From Phycisphaerae bacterium (GTDB taxonomy: Bacteria; Planctomycetota; Phycisphaerae; Sedimentisphaerales; Anaerohalosphaeraceae), in the NCBI GenBank assembly GCA_018052735.1, contig JAGPMT010000021.1:1-49701 (forward strand): a stretch of DNA of 49,701 nt, written 5' to 3'. The notes under the pieces were generated by a model. The model made no database searches and was not told the DNA's origin. It saw only the letters and a list, made by a program, of their open reading frames with translations. Shown here piece by piece: positions 1 to 8,984 of this stretch. Numbering within the stretch: the first letter of the stretch is position 1; every line of letters starts with the position of its first letter. A program made the translations under genes and the position numbers.

Positions 1-374
1 GTGCCGCCTGCCGGACGCTGGAGGGGAATATCCCGATAAAAAGTATCCCATACAGCAACTGGCGGAGAGGCCGGCCGTTCGACCCCATCTATGACGGCAC
101 TGATACTATACGTGCTGGAAAGTGTTGTTGTATCAAGAATGTTTGTCGAATCGGTAATTGGTGTTGAGGTAATGCGGGTTGAGCCGCGATAGACATGATA
201 GCCGATATTTTTCCCCCATTCGGTGCCGAGCATGCGCCACCCGACATATACCTGATTGGAGCTTATCCGAACAGCAACTGTGCCGCGGTCGAGATTTTCC
301 ATATAGCGAGCCGCATATACCATAGAAGGCGACAGCAGCAAGCATATAATAATAGCAATCGCGCATAGTCTCAT
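1..374 (-). CDS. Rhamnogalacturonan lyase, PL11 family (N-terminal part, cut by window edge)
   Basis: Polysaccharide lyase that cleaves the rhamnogalacturonan I backbone by beta-elimination, leaving unsaturated galacturonyl ends. Read from an ATG at 374, the frame stays open to base 1 for 124 codons. It starts with a hydrophobic signal peptide (MRLCAIAIIICLLLSPSMVYA) followed by RYMENLDRGTVAVRISSNQV and the VGWRMLGTEWGKNIGYHVYR stretch, which is the recognisable N-terminal beta-strand module of PL11 enzymes. A GGGGGTG ribosome-binding site lies 4-5 bases before the ATG. A competing open frame that starts a few bases upstream (390) is Cys/His/Arg-rich and has no family resemblance, so I reject it. 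The gene is divergent from the ECF sigma operon, and its product fits the GH105 and GH106 enzymes across the control region. The catalytic part lies outside the window, so activity is from family resemblance only. Confidence 0.85.
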   Translation of the reverse strand, partial: MRLCAIAIIICLLLSPSMVYAARYMENLDRGTVAVRISSNQVYVGWRMLGTEWGKNIGYHVYRGSTRITSTPITDSTNILDTTTLSSTYSISAVIDGVERPASPPVAVWDTFYRDIPLQRPAGG

Positions 375-550
375 TTACACCCCCGAGCAATAAGTTTACC
401 CTTCGAGCAGTTTCTTTATTGGATATATAGTTTCTAAGCCGCTTTTTTACAGATTTTATATTTTTTTTATAAATAATTATAAAAACATCTATATCCTAAC
501 CAGTAATGAGGGCTATAATAAACCAGTTTAGGAGCTCAGAGGGAAACAGA

Positions 551-1096
551 ATGGGAGAAGAGACAAAGCACGGAAATACAAGGAATTATCAGCTTTTTAT
601 AAAACTGTATCTGGCCAATGAGCGCCGCATATACGGATACATCAGGTCGTTTATACCTAATTGGTCGGATGTGGATGACCTGATTCAGGAAGTGGCCTCT
701 GTAATGTGGTCTAAATTTGGTGAGTTTGAGCGGGGGACCAACTTTTCCGCATGGGCGTTAAAAATTGCACATAATCAGGTGCTGAATTATTACAAAAAAA
801 GGAAAAAGGATAAGCTTTATTTCAGCGACCAAGTTATTGAAGCACTGGCTGAAAAGGGGATAAAACAGATGCCGGATGTTGAAGAGCGTCTGGAGATTTT
901 GCGAAAATGTCTGAATAAATTGAAAAGCCATGAGCAGACGCTCATTCAGATGCGCTATGAGCCGGGTGCTTCAACCAAAAGCGTATCCTTACAAACCGGC
1001 AAGGAACTGCATGTGCTGTATCGGCTTTTAAATAAAATCCACGCCAAACTTCTACTGTGCATCCGGCAGATGCTTGCGGAGGGAGAACCGCTGTGA
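551..1096 (+). CDS. ECF RNA polymerase sigma factor (planctomycete type)
   Basis: Extracytoplasmic-function sigma-70 factor, 181 residues, that should direct RNA polymerase to its own operon when released by its partner. Region 2 is clear: DVDDLIQEVASVMW followed by the aromatic FSAWALKIAHNQVLNYYKK helix; region 4 covers roughly the last 60 residues (LNKLKSHEQTLIQMRYEPG onward). I chose the ATG at 551 because AGAGGG precedes it at suitable distance; the upstream in-frame ATG at 506 has no ribosome-binding site. Its stop overlaps the next gene's GTG start by four bases (GTGA), a translational-coupling arrangement typical of sigma/anti-sigma pairs. It resembles the sigma factors that are numerous in planctomycetes. 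The glycosidase genes directly downstream suggest that it controls polysaccharide use, which is inference. Confidence 0.85.
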   Translation: MGEETKHGNTRNYQLFIKLYLANERRIYGYIRSFIPNWSDVDDLIQEVASVMWSKFGEFERGTNFSAWALKIAHNQVLNYYKKRKKDKLYFSDQVIEALAEKGIKQMPDVEERLEILRKCLNKLKSHEQTLIQMRYEPGASTKSVSLQTGKELHVLYRLLNKIHAKLLLCIRQMLAEGEPL

Positions 1097-2808
1097 CTTT
1101 TACACCCGAACAATTAAATCGTTTGTTTTACCTGTTCGGAGGTGTGCGGGACGGGACGATCAGCCGGCAGGAGTTTAAGGAGCTCGATGCACTGCTGGCC
1201 GAAAACCAGCAGGTATTGGATCTTTATTGGGATTATGTGTCTTTGTGTACGGATCTGTGCAATCTGCAGGCGGCCACGCAATACAATAAGGGCATTTCTG
1301 TGTCTCTGGAGAGCCGTTTGGAAGAACCGGAGTGTCTCCAGGCCGCATCCGAGGCGGTTTCTCTCGAGATGCTCCAGCTCTGGGGTGAATATGAAAAGCA
1401 GGCACGGGCCATCCATCTGCCTCAGGAGGATGAATCCGAAATACCTGTCTCAAAAATTCCGGTGGAAAAACCAATTCGCAGGGTTTCCCGGTCCTCGCTG
1501 CTGACGATAGCGGTTTCTTTGGCGGCAATATTAGTTTTGCTGGTTTATATTTATCTCCATCCGTATCCGTCCTATGAGGTGGCAACAGTGCTGGATGCGA
1601 TAGATGCACAATCCGCTTCGGGAGCAGCATTTCGTGAAGGCCAGCGTATTTCAGCGATGTCCGATTGGATTCAGCTCGATAAAGGCGTGGTCAAAATTGA
1701 GACGGACAGAGGAGTTCAGATTATTCTGGAAGCTCCTGCGGCATTTCAGTTTACAAGCGGCTCAGAAATTGTATTGGATCAGGGACGTCTTCTGACGCTG
1801 ATAACATCCGAGATGGGAAACGGTTTCAGTGTTCAGACAACAGACTCTAAAATTATAGACATGGGGACGCTTTTCGGCGTTCAGGCAGATCCGCACCGAG
1901 GAACCGAGCTGCATGTGTTCAAAGGGAAAACTGTTTTGATTCCAAGCACGAAAAGCAAAACTAAAAATGCAGTTGATGTATCTGCAGGGCAGGCCTTCAG
2001 CATCGACCGACAGACCAGCGAGGTCAAGCCGATAGCGCTGAATCAGGAGGCGTTTGTACAGGCGATTGATTCCAAGAGCCGTTTTCTTTGGAGAGGACGG
2101 CATAGGATTGACCTGTCGGATGTGGTGGGGGGCGGCAGCGGTTTTGGAACCGGCCGCTTCGGAATGGGATTGAATCCAAAAAACGGGCAGTTTGGAACGG
2201 TGGAAAATCTGATTCGCAAAAGCCCAAACACGTATATTTTAATTCCGTCCAGTGTTTTTATCGACGGAGTATTCGTTCCCAACGGACAAACAGAGCAGGT
2301 CGTCAGCTCTCGGGGGCATTGCTTTGAGGATTGTCCTGCAACATCCGGGGTGTATTACGCTGATATCTCCAATTGCCCTGAATTTATCCGGACAGAAAAA
2401 GACGGCCGCCGTTACCCGCTGGTTTTGGACGGCATCAATTACAGCCAGCCCGGCAAAGCCTGTATTTTTCTCCATGCCAATCTGGGGATAACCTTTGACT
2501 TGGATGCGTTCCGTTCCCGTCTGCCGGATGTCCGAATTGTTTGTTTTCAGGCAGACATCGGCGTCAGCGAATCTGTTCCCGGCTCCTTCTCGGCGGACTT
2601 CTGGGTGCTTGTCGATGGGCGGGTGCGGTACAAGCAGACGGATGTGCAGACCAAAGGGCGTATCGACACGGTTGCTATTGAATTAAATGAGAACGACCGG
2701 TTTTTGACGCTGGCTGCTACAGAAGGCCAGATAGAAGAAGAAAACCGTCCCAGCAGAATCGGTTATGACTGGTGTCTTTTTGCTAATCCTATTTTAATAC
2801 TGGAGTGA
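1093..2808 (+). CDS. FecR-type anti-sigma/sensor protein with C-terminal NPCBM-like domain
   Basis: Probable membrane anti-sigma factor for the preceding ECF sigma, 571 residues from a GTG start at 1093 with GGAGGGAG upstream. Residues 1-130 form a cytoplasmic helical region (LNRLFYLFGGVRDGTISRQE) of the type that binds sigma. One membrane segment spans about 136-155. A FecR domain follows at about 190-290 (KGVVKIETDRGVQIILEAPA, then IDMGTLFGVQ and the HVFKGKT strand). The C-terminal 150 residues, including LDGINYSQPGKACIFLHANL and FSADFWVLVDGRVRYK, match the NPCBM/NEW2 carbohydrate-binding-like fold. The layout suggests an outside sensor domain tethered through the membrane to a sigma-binding domain. 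GH2 starts four bases after its stop. Direct sugar binding and signalling are inference; FecR proteins elsewhere sense TonB-dependent transporters. Confidence 0.82.
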   Translation: MTFTPEQLNRLFYLFGGVRDGTISRQEFKELDALLAENQQVLDLYWDYVSLCTDLCNLQAATQYNKGISVSLESRLEEPECLQAASEAVSLEMLQLWGEYEKQARAIHLPQEDESEIPVSKIPVEKPIRRVSRSSLLTIAVSLAAILVLLVYIYLHPYPSYEVATVLDAIDAQSASGAAFREGQRISAMSDWIQLDKGVVKIETDRGVQIILEAPAAFQFTSGSEIVLDQGRLLTLITSEMGNGFSVQTTDSKIIDMGTLFGVQADPHRGTELHVFKGKTVLIPSTKSKTKNAVDVSAGQAFSIDRQTSEVKPIALNQEAFVQAIDSKSRFLWRGRHRIDLSDVVGGGSGFGTGRFGMGLNPKNGQFGTVENLIRKSPNTYILIPSSVFIDGVFVPNGQTEQVVSSRGHCFEDCPATSGVYYADISNCPEFIRTEKDGRRYPLVLDGINYSQPGKACIFLHANLGITFDLDAFRSRLPDVRIVCFQADIGVSESVPGSFSADFWVLVDGRVRYKQTDVQTKGRIDTVAIELNENDRFLTLAATEGQIEEENRPSRIGYDWCLFANPILILE

Positions 2809-2812
2809 ACAA

Positions 2813-5800
2813 ATGAAGCACGGATGGCTTGTATTTGTTGCAATCAGCATTGTATCGGCTGGATGGGGGAAATCTTTATCTGCCTCTGTTTCTCTAAGCG
2901 GAACGTGGCGGTTTGCCCTTGACAAAGAAGGGCAGGGAATCAGTCAGGAATGGTTTAAGCGGGTGCTGCCGGAAACAATCCAATTGCCCGGAACGCTGCA
3001 GGAGCAGGGCTTTGGAGATGAAGTATCTACAGCCACACCGTGGATGTCGCGGCTGCATGACAAACATTGGTATCTGCGGGTAGACTATGAACGATATGCC
3101 CAGCCGGGCAATATCAAGATACCCTTCTGGCTTCAGCCCGAACGGCATTATATTGGCTGGGCGTGGTATCAGCGGGACATAGAAATCCCGGCCGTCTGGC
3201 AGGGCCGGCGCGTGGTACTGACTCTGGAGCGACCCCACTGGTCTACGACGGTCTGGCTCGATGAGAAGCAAATCGGCTTCAATGACGGGCTTTCAGCGCC
3301 TCATATTTACCCATTAGGTCTTGTAAGTCCGGGGCGGCATCGGTTGACGATTTGTGTTGACAACCGAATGCTGCAGGACATCCGCGAAGACGCTCACAGC
3401 ATCACCGATTCCACGCAAACCAACTGGAATGGCCTAATCGGCACTCTTTCTTTAACCTCTACGACGCCCGTTTGGATTGATGATGTGCGGGCGTTTTCAG
3501 ACATAGAAACAAAAACAGTACATTTGAAAGTATGGATAGGCAATATGACCGGCAAGGCCGGCAGCGGTACCTTGTATGTCAATGATAAGCCGATTCCCGT
3601 ACAATGGACGGCGGAGGCAGGATATGCAGAAGCGGATTATCCGCTGGGGGACAGTGCTGCCCTGTGGGATGAGTTCCATCCTTCGCTGCACCGGCTGACG
3701 CTGAAGCTGACGGGGCAGCAGGCCGACGACCAGCGGGAACTGACAGTCGGATTGCGGCAAATCAAGGCCGAAGGGGGGCGCTTTTATTTAAATGGGCGCC
3801 GGGTTTTCTTCCGCGGGACGCATGAAGGGTGTCAGTTTCCGCTGACCGGCTATCCGCCCACAGATGTGGAATCGTGGCGGAAAATATTCAAGATCTGCAA
3901 AGATTATGGTCTTAACCATATGCGGTTTCATTCCTGGTGTCCTCCGGAAGCGGCTTTTACAGCGGCCGATGAAATGGGCATCTATCTGCAGCCGGAATGT
4001 TCCAACTGGGGACAGTATTCATCCCGCGATACCCGCCTTGTGGAATGGCTCGAAAGGGAAACAGAGCGAATCATTCGGGCTTACGGCAATCATCCTTCTT
4101 TTGTATTGTTTTCAACCGGCAATGAGCCGGCCGGGCCTTGGCAGGAACCCTTGCTGAAATGGTGCCGGGACTGGAAGGCCCGCGACAACCGGCGTCTGTA
4201 TGCCAGTCAGACTGGCCGTTTCTTTGCGGAACGTCCCGGCCCTGTGCCGGATATTGACTATCTGGATACAATGCGCATCGGCTCGTATATGTTTCGCGGT
4301 GCAACCGGCTGGTTCGGCAGCGATTTTTCCCGTTCTTTGGAAGGAACGACGTACCCTGTTATTTCCCATGAAACAGGTCAATGGTGCGTGTATCCAGATT
4401 TTTCGGAAATCCCCAAATACACCGGAAAACTGAAACCGAAGAATTTTGAGATATTCCGAGACTCGCTGGCCGAACACGGCATGCTGGACCAAGCGGGCGA
4501 TTTTCTGCTTGCCAGCGGGAAGCTGCAGGCCGCCTGCTATAAAGAGGAAATTGAGGCCTTGCTGCGAACACCCGGAATGGGCGGATTTCAGCTTCTGGAT
4601 CTGCACGATTATCCCGGACAAGGGACGGCACTGGTTGGGATTTTGAATGTTTTCTGGGAATCCAAAGGATACATTACACCGTCGGAGTTCCGGCGTTTCT
4701 GCAATGCGACAGTTCCGCTGGCGCGGATGAAGCGCCAGATTTATACAACAGCCGAACAGCTCAATGTTGATTGTGAGATTGCGCATTTCGGAGCGCAGCC
4801 GCTTCAGGATGTCCAGCCGTTTTGGAAAATTGTTGATTCCGGCGGCAAAGAAGCTGCCGGCGGTCAGTTTGAAAGAAAAACCATAACTGTCGAAAACGCT
4901 ATTCCGCTGGGGACGGTTTCAATCTCTCTGGGCAGTCTCAAAGCGCCGGCCAAATACCGGCTTGTAGTGGGGCTTTTGGGCATGGAGATTGAGAATGACT
5001 GGGAGTTCTGGCTGTATCCGGCGCAATTGGATACAGCAGTGCCGCAGGATGTTGTTCTTACACGTTCTTTCGAAGCGGCGGCAGCGGCACTTCAAAAAGG
5101 GCAGAAGGTTTTGCTGATGCCGACTTCGGACCAGCTTCAGTGGCAAAGTCCGCCTATCGGCCGGCTGCCGATTTTCTGGAATCGTCTGATGGGTCCCGGC
5201 TGGGAGCGGTTTTTAGGGCTGGTCTGCCAGCCGTCTCATCCGGCGCTGGCATTCTTCCCGACGGATGAGCATTACGATTGGCAATGGCAGGATGTTTTCA
5301 GCCCTGCGTGCCGGGCTGTGAATATCGATGCTCTGCCCAAGACGCTCAAGCCGATTGTGCAGATGATTGATGACTGGAACCGCAATTATAAACTGGCCGC
5401 AGTATTTGAATGCCGCGTCGGTTCAGGCCGGCTGCTGGTGTGTGCGGCGGATTTGGAGTCAAACCTCGATAGGCGGCCGGCCGCACGCCAGCTTCGCCGG
5501 AGTCTGCTGGATTATATGGGGGGCAGTCACTTTAATCCGTCGGCAGAGATTTCGTTAGAGCAGTTGGAAGGGCTGCATTTTGATAACCGAATAATGAAGA
5601 AACTGCAGGCCGCTGTTACCGCCAGCATGCAGAATCCCGGCAATCCGGCTTCCAATATCCTTGACGGCAATCCCAATACCTATTGGCTTGCGGGAGGACG
5701 CGGGCAGGGGCATCCGTATGAGTTGGCAATTACATTTCCGCAGGCCGTTGCGCTGAAGGGGCTTGTATGGATGAACCGCCAGAACCACCGGGAACATGAA

Positions 5801-6100
5801 GGTGATGTCCGTGATTACAGGATTGAAATCAGCAGTGACGGACAGAATTGGACACTGGCAGCACAAGGCCAATTGAAATCAACATTTCATCCTCAAACGA
5901 TAGATTTCGGCAAAACAACGGACGCCGGCCGCATTAAAATACATATCTTGTCCGGATTTGGGGGCGATTCCACTGCTTCTGTAGCCGATGTGGCTGTTCT
6001 TTATGCCGGTCCGAAGCTGGCAGATGATGGATCGCAGCCGAGCATCTATCAAAAGCAGAAAACAGCGACAGAAGAAATATTTGAAGGGCCGATCCCTTAA
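2813..6100 (+). CDS. Secreted glycoside hydrolase family 2 protein with C-terminal F5/8-type (discoidin) domain
   Basis: Retaining exo-acting glycosidase, 1095 residues, with an N-terminal signal peptide (cleavage near residue 24). Domain order: GH2 sugar-binding jelly roll (about 90-200, with WAWYQRDIEIP and the ERPHWSTTVWLDEKQIG strand), Ig-like domain, TIM barrel from about 320 (RFYLNGRRVFFRGTHEG, MRFHSWCPPEAAFTAADEMG). The proposed acid/base is E438 in STGNEPAG and the nucleophile E520 in ISHETGQW; both are inferred from GH2 motif positions. Residues about 940-1070 form a discoidin-like domain (SNILDGNPNTYWLAGG, RIEISSDGQNWTLAAQG). GGAGTG precedes the ATG and the gene follows fecR by four bases, so it is in the sigma operon. 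Substrate cannot be read from sequence; beta-galactosidase or beta-glucuronidase action on pectic or xylan side chains are the likely options. Confidence 0.85.
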   Translation: MKHGWLVFVAISIVSAGWGKSLSASVSLSGTWRFALDKEGQGISQEWFKRVLPETIQLPGTLQEQGFGDEVSTATPWMSRLHDKHWYLRVDYERYAQPGNIKIPFWLQPERHYIGWAWYQRDIEIPAVWQGRRVVLTLERPHWSTTVWLDEKQIGFNDGLSAPHIYPLGLVSPGRHRLTICVDNRMLQDIREDAHSITDSTQTNWNGLIGTLSLTSTTPVWIDDVRAFSDIETKTVHLKVWIGNMTGKAGSGTLYVNDKPIPVQWTAEAGYAEADYPLGDSAALWDEFHPSLHRLTLKLTGQQADDQRELTVGLRQIKAEGGRFYLNGRRVFFRGTHEGCQFPLTGYPPTDVESWRKIFKICKDYGLNHMRFHSWCPPEAAFTAADEMGIYLQPECSNWGQYSSRDTRLVEWLERETERIIRAYGNHPSFVLFSTGNEPAGPWQEPLLKWCRDWKARDNRRLYASQTGRFFAERPGPVPDIDYLDTMRIGSYMFRGATGWFGSDFSRSLEGTTYPVISHETGQWCVYPDFSEIPKYTGKLKPKNFEIFRDSLAEHGMLDQAGDFLLASGKLQAACYKEEIEALLRTPGMGGFQLLDLHDYPGQGTALVGILNVFWESKGYITPSEFRRFCNATVPLARMKRQIYTTAEQLNVDCEIAHFGAQPLQDVQPFWKIVDSGGKEAAGGQFERKTITVENAIPLGTVSISLGSLKAPAKYRLVVGLLGMEIENDWEFWLYPAQLDTAVPQDVVLTRSFEAAAAALQKGQKVLLMPTSDQLQWQSPPIGRLPIFWNRLMGPGWERFLGLVCQPSHPALAFFPTDEHYDWQWQDVFSPACRAVNIDALPKTLKPIVQMIDDWNRNYKLAAVFECRVGSGRLLVCAADLESNLDRRPAARQLRRSLLDYMGGSHFNPSAEISLEQLEGLHFDNRIMKKLQAAVTASMQNPGNPASNILDGNPNTYWLAGGRGQGHPYELAITFPQAVALKGLVWMNRQNHREHEGDVRDYRIEISSDGQNWTLAAQGQLKSTFHPQTIDFGKTTDAGRIKIHILSGFGGDSTASVADVAVLYAGPKLADDGSQPSIYQKQKTATEEIFEGPIP

Positions 6101-6131
6101 TGCAAATTGGTTATTCTTATTCGGAGAAAAG

Positions 6132-6157
6132 GTACCTGTGATTGTGCTTACAGGTGC
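6132..6157 (+). other. Hairpin between GH2 and GH106 genes
   Basis: GTACCTGT pairs with ACAGGTGC (8 pairs, one G-U) around a 10-base loop in the 90-base gap. No T-run follows, so it does not look like a terminator; it may be an RNA processing or stability element within the operon. The functional role is speculative. Confidence 0.35.
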
Positions 6158-6190
6158 TTCTAATACTGCTGACAGGAAAGGACTGAAGAC

Positions 6191-8947
6191 GTGGCTGTTA
6201 TAAAATGCAGCGGGAGCAAGCGGTTATTAATAACAGGGCTTATGGGATGGATGTTTCTTATCTGCAGCTGTGCAGCACAACCGACGGCTTCGCCGTGGCC
6301 GGCAATGGAGGCCCAATGCCGGCCGTGGACCTATTGGTGGTGGATGGGCAGCGCGGTGGAGAAGGACAGTATTGCGTTTCAATTGGAGGCATATCAAAAG
6401 GCAGGGCTGGGCGGAGTCCATATTATTCCCATCTACGGCGTCAAAGGATACGAAAAGCAGTATATTGAGTATCTCAGCCCCCAATGGTTGGAGATGCTGG
6501 ATTATACAGTGCGTCAAGCCCGTCAGCTTGGAATGGGCGTGGATATGACGCTGGGCACCGGCTGGTGCTTTGGGGGGCCGACGATTACAAATCAGCAGGC
6601 CAACGCGGTTGTTGAGCATGCCGTGCAGACTATTGAAGCAGGTCAATCATCGGTAAAACTCAGATCTGCATTGCCGTTGTATGTTGCTGCTTATGGTCCC
6701 GGACAAAAGGCGGTGGATTTGACAAGCCGCCTGAAACCCGATGGCACCCTCGACTGGACAGCTTCCGACGGTACATGGCAGGTGTATGAACTCTGGCAAA
6801 AGCCGTCCGGCCGAAAGGTCAAGCGGGCGGCACCGGGTGGCGAAGGGCATATGCTCAATCCGTTTTATCGGCCGGCGATGGAAGAATATCTGGCTTGGTT
6901 CGATCAGGCATTTAAGGATTACAGCGGGCTGAAGCCCCGGGCGACTTATCATGATTCGTATGAATATGTCTCCAATTGGTCGCCGGATTTACTGAGCGAG
7001 TTTTACAAACGGCGGGGTTACCGTCTCGAAGAGTTTTTGCCGGAGTTTCTGGGATACAGTCAAGACACCGAACGGACTAGCCGCCTGAAGGGAGATTACC
7101 GTCAAACGCTGTCAGATTTGATGGTAGAAAATTATTCGCTGTGGGTCCAATGGTCGCATAAAAACGGCTTTATAACCCGCAATGAAGCCCACGGTTCTCC
7201 GGGAAACCTTCTTGATTTGTATGCTCTTGCTGATATCCCCGAGACGGAGTTTTTCCGACTGGACCGCAATCCGCTGGTGGCCAAATTCGCTTCATCGGCG
7301 GCTCATACGGCAGGCCGTCTGCGAACCAGCAGCGAGACAGGAACATGGCTAAAAGAGCACTTTCATGTGACGCTGGGCCATTTGAAAAATTTTATTGATG
7401 GGCTGTTTATCAGCGGAATCAACCATATTTTTTATCACGGTACCTGTTATTCTCCCAGAGATGCCGAATGGCCCGGTTGGGTCTTTTATGCATCCACCCA
7501 GATGAATCCCCGCAATTCTATCTGGTATGATGTGAATGCCCTGAATGCCTATATTACGCGATGCCAATCGGTATTGCAGGCCGGCCGGCCGGATAATGAC
7601 TTGCTGGTCTATTGGCCAATCAGCGACTACTGGCACAATCCGAAGGGTATGAATCTGGATATGACCGTCCACAGTACGCAATGGTTGGCCCAGCAGCCCA
7701 TCGGCCGATTGGCAAAAGAGTTATGGAACAAAGGATATGCCTTTGACTATATTTCTGACCGCCAGCTTCAGCAGGTCTATTATGACACCGGCAGAATCAA
7801 AGTTCCCGGCGGCGATTATCGGGTTGTTGTTGTGCCGCATTGTACCTATATCCCTCTTGACAGTCTGCAGAAGTTGTTTTTGCTGGCTCAGCAGGGGGCG
7901 ATCATTCTGTTTGAGAAAGCGCTGCCGCAGGATGTACCGGGATTGGGCGACTTGGAAAGACGTCGCGCTGCTCTGAAAGCATTAATGGACTCAATAATTT
8001 GGCAGCCGCAGTCCGGTTTGGTGAAGACAGGCAAAGTCGGCCAAGGTGCATTTTATGTCAGTGAAGATGTCGCATCTCTAATGAATCAAGCCGGCATTCA
8101 GCGCGAAACTCTGGTTGACCATAAGGGATTATATTATATCCGCCGCAGAGATGATAAAGGATATTGGTATTTTGTAACCAATCAGGATGAACAGTTTACA
8201 GAAAATCCAGCTGTGTCTGCTTTTGCCGGATGGATTACTCTGACTCGGCCGGCACAATCAATTCTTATTATCGACCCAATGGATGCCAAAACCGGATTCA
8301 GCCCAATGCGGCAGACACAGGACGGAAGGACACAGGTTTATATCCAATTGCAAGCCGGCCAATCGCTGATTCTGCGTCTTTTTGGTGAAAAACAAAATGA
8401 TGCCGTCCGATGGACATGGCATCAGGATGCGGATTCCCTGAGGCTGGAAGGCAGCTGGAAAGTAGATTTTATTACGGGCGGGCCGCAGCTTCCGCCTTCT
8501 TTTTCGACCACTGTGCTTGAATCTTGGACCAAACAAGGCCAAGAGGCTCAGCGATTTGCAGGCACGGCCCGCTATCGTCTGACTTTTGACTTGCCCCAGA
8601 TGAGGGCTGATGCCTGGCGGCTGGACTTAGGCAGAGTGGCTGCCAGTGCACGTGTTCGTCTGAACGGACAGTCTCTGGGAACAGTGTTCTCTGTGCCGTT
8701 TGCCGTCGAAGTACCCAAGACACTGCTGAAGTCCAATGCCAATCAGCTGGAGATTGAGGTAACAAATCTTTCGGCCAATCGCATTCGGGATTTAGATATA
8801 CGCCAAGTGCCGTGGAAATACTTTGGGGATATCAATATTGTTAATATTGATTATAAAAAGTTTGATGCTTCGCAATGGGAGATTGTTGAATCGGGTCTTT
8901 TGGGGCCTGTGACCCTTATTGCCTTAAACGAGTACAGCCCGCAGTAA
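6191..8947 (+). CDS. Glycoside hydrolase family 106 alpha-L-rhamnosidase (probable lipoprotein)
   Basis: Inverting alpha-L-rhamnosidase, 918 residues, expected to remove terminal rhamnose from rhamnogalacturonan fragments. The family signature is the N-terminal CRPWTYWWWMGSAVEKDSIA block followed by LEAYQKAGLGGVHIIPIYG. It continues with MGVDMTLGTGWCFGGPTI, a barrel region with RATYHDSYEYV and FRLDRNPLVAKFASSAAHTA, then INHIFYHGTCYSP. A C-terminal beta-sandwich near 830-900 (WRLDLGRVAASARVRLNGQ) is usual in GH106. The GTG start at 6191 has AAAGGA upstream. The leader LLITGLMGWMFLICSC contains a lipobox-like end (Cys27), suggesting lipid anchoring. It lies in the sigma operon between GH2 and the URO-D-like gene. 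Family assignment is firm, exact linkage preference is not. Confidence 0.87.
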   Translation: MAVIKCSGSKRLLITGLMGWMFLICSCAAQPTASPWPAMEAQCRPWTYWWWMGSAVEKDSIAFQLEAYQKAGLGGVHIIPIYGVKGYEKQYIEYLSPQWLEMLDYTVRQARQLGMGVDMTLGTGWCFGGPTITNQQANAVVEHAVQTIEAGQSSVKLRSALPLYVAAYGPGQKAVDLTSRLKPDGTLDWTASDGTWQVYELWQKPSGRKVKRAAPGGEGHMLNPFYRPAMEEYLAWFDQAFKDYSGLKPRATYHDSYEYVSNWSPDLLSEFYKRRGYRLEEFLPEFLGYSQDTERTSRLKGDYRQTLSDLMVENYSLWVQWSHKNGFITRNEAHGSPGNLLDLYALADIPETEFFRLDRNPLVAKFASSAAHTAGRLRTSSETGTWLKEHFHVTLGHLKNFIDGLFISGINHIFYHGTCYSPRDAEWPGWVFYASTQMNPRNSIWYDVNALNAYITRCQSVLQAGRPDNDLLVYWPISDYWHNPKGMNLDMTVHSTQWLAQQPIGRLAKELWNKGYAFDYISDRQLQQVYYDTGRIKVPGGDYRVVVVPHCTYIPLDSLQKLFLLAQQGAIILFEKALPQDVPGLGDLERRRAALKALMDSIIWQPQSGLVKTGKVGQGAFYVSEDVASLMNQAGIQRETLVDHKGLYYIRRRDDKGYWYFVTNQDEQFTENPAVSAFAGWITLTRPAQSILIIDPMDAKTGFSPMRQTQDGRTQVYIQLQAGQSLILRLFGEKQNDAVRWTWHQDADSLRLEGSWKVDFITGGPQLPPSFSTTVLESWTKQGQEAQRFAGTARYRLTFDLPQMRADAWRLDLGRVAASARVRLNGQSLGTVFSVPFAVEVPKTLLKSNANQLEIEVTNLSANRIRDLDIRQVPWKYFGDINIVNIDYKKFDASQWEIVESGLLGPVTLIALNEYSPQ

Positions 8948-8984
8948 AACAGCTTGTTGGATATCCAGTTCTGAAAGTGCAGAA

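Noticed and set aside
133-390. 85-codon minus-strand open frame starting at 390
   Set aside because: Out of frame with the PL11-like protein from 374, rich in Cys/Arg/His, no family resemblance.
4112-4786. 224-codon minus-strand frame inside the GH2 gene
   Set aside because: Shadow frame across the catalytic domain; no ribosome-binding site or motifs.
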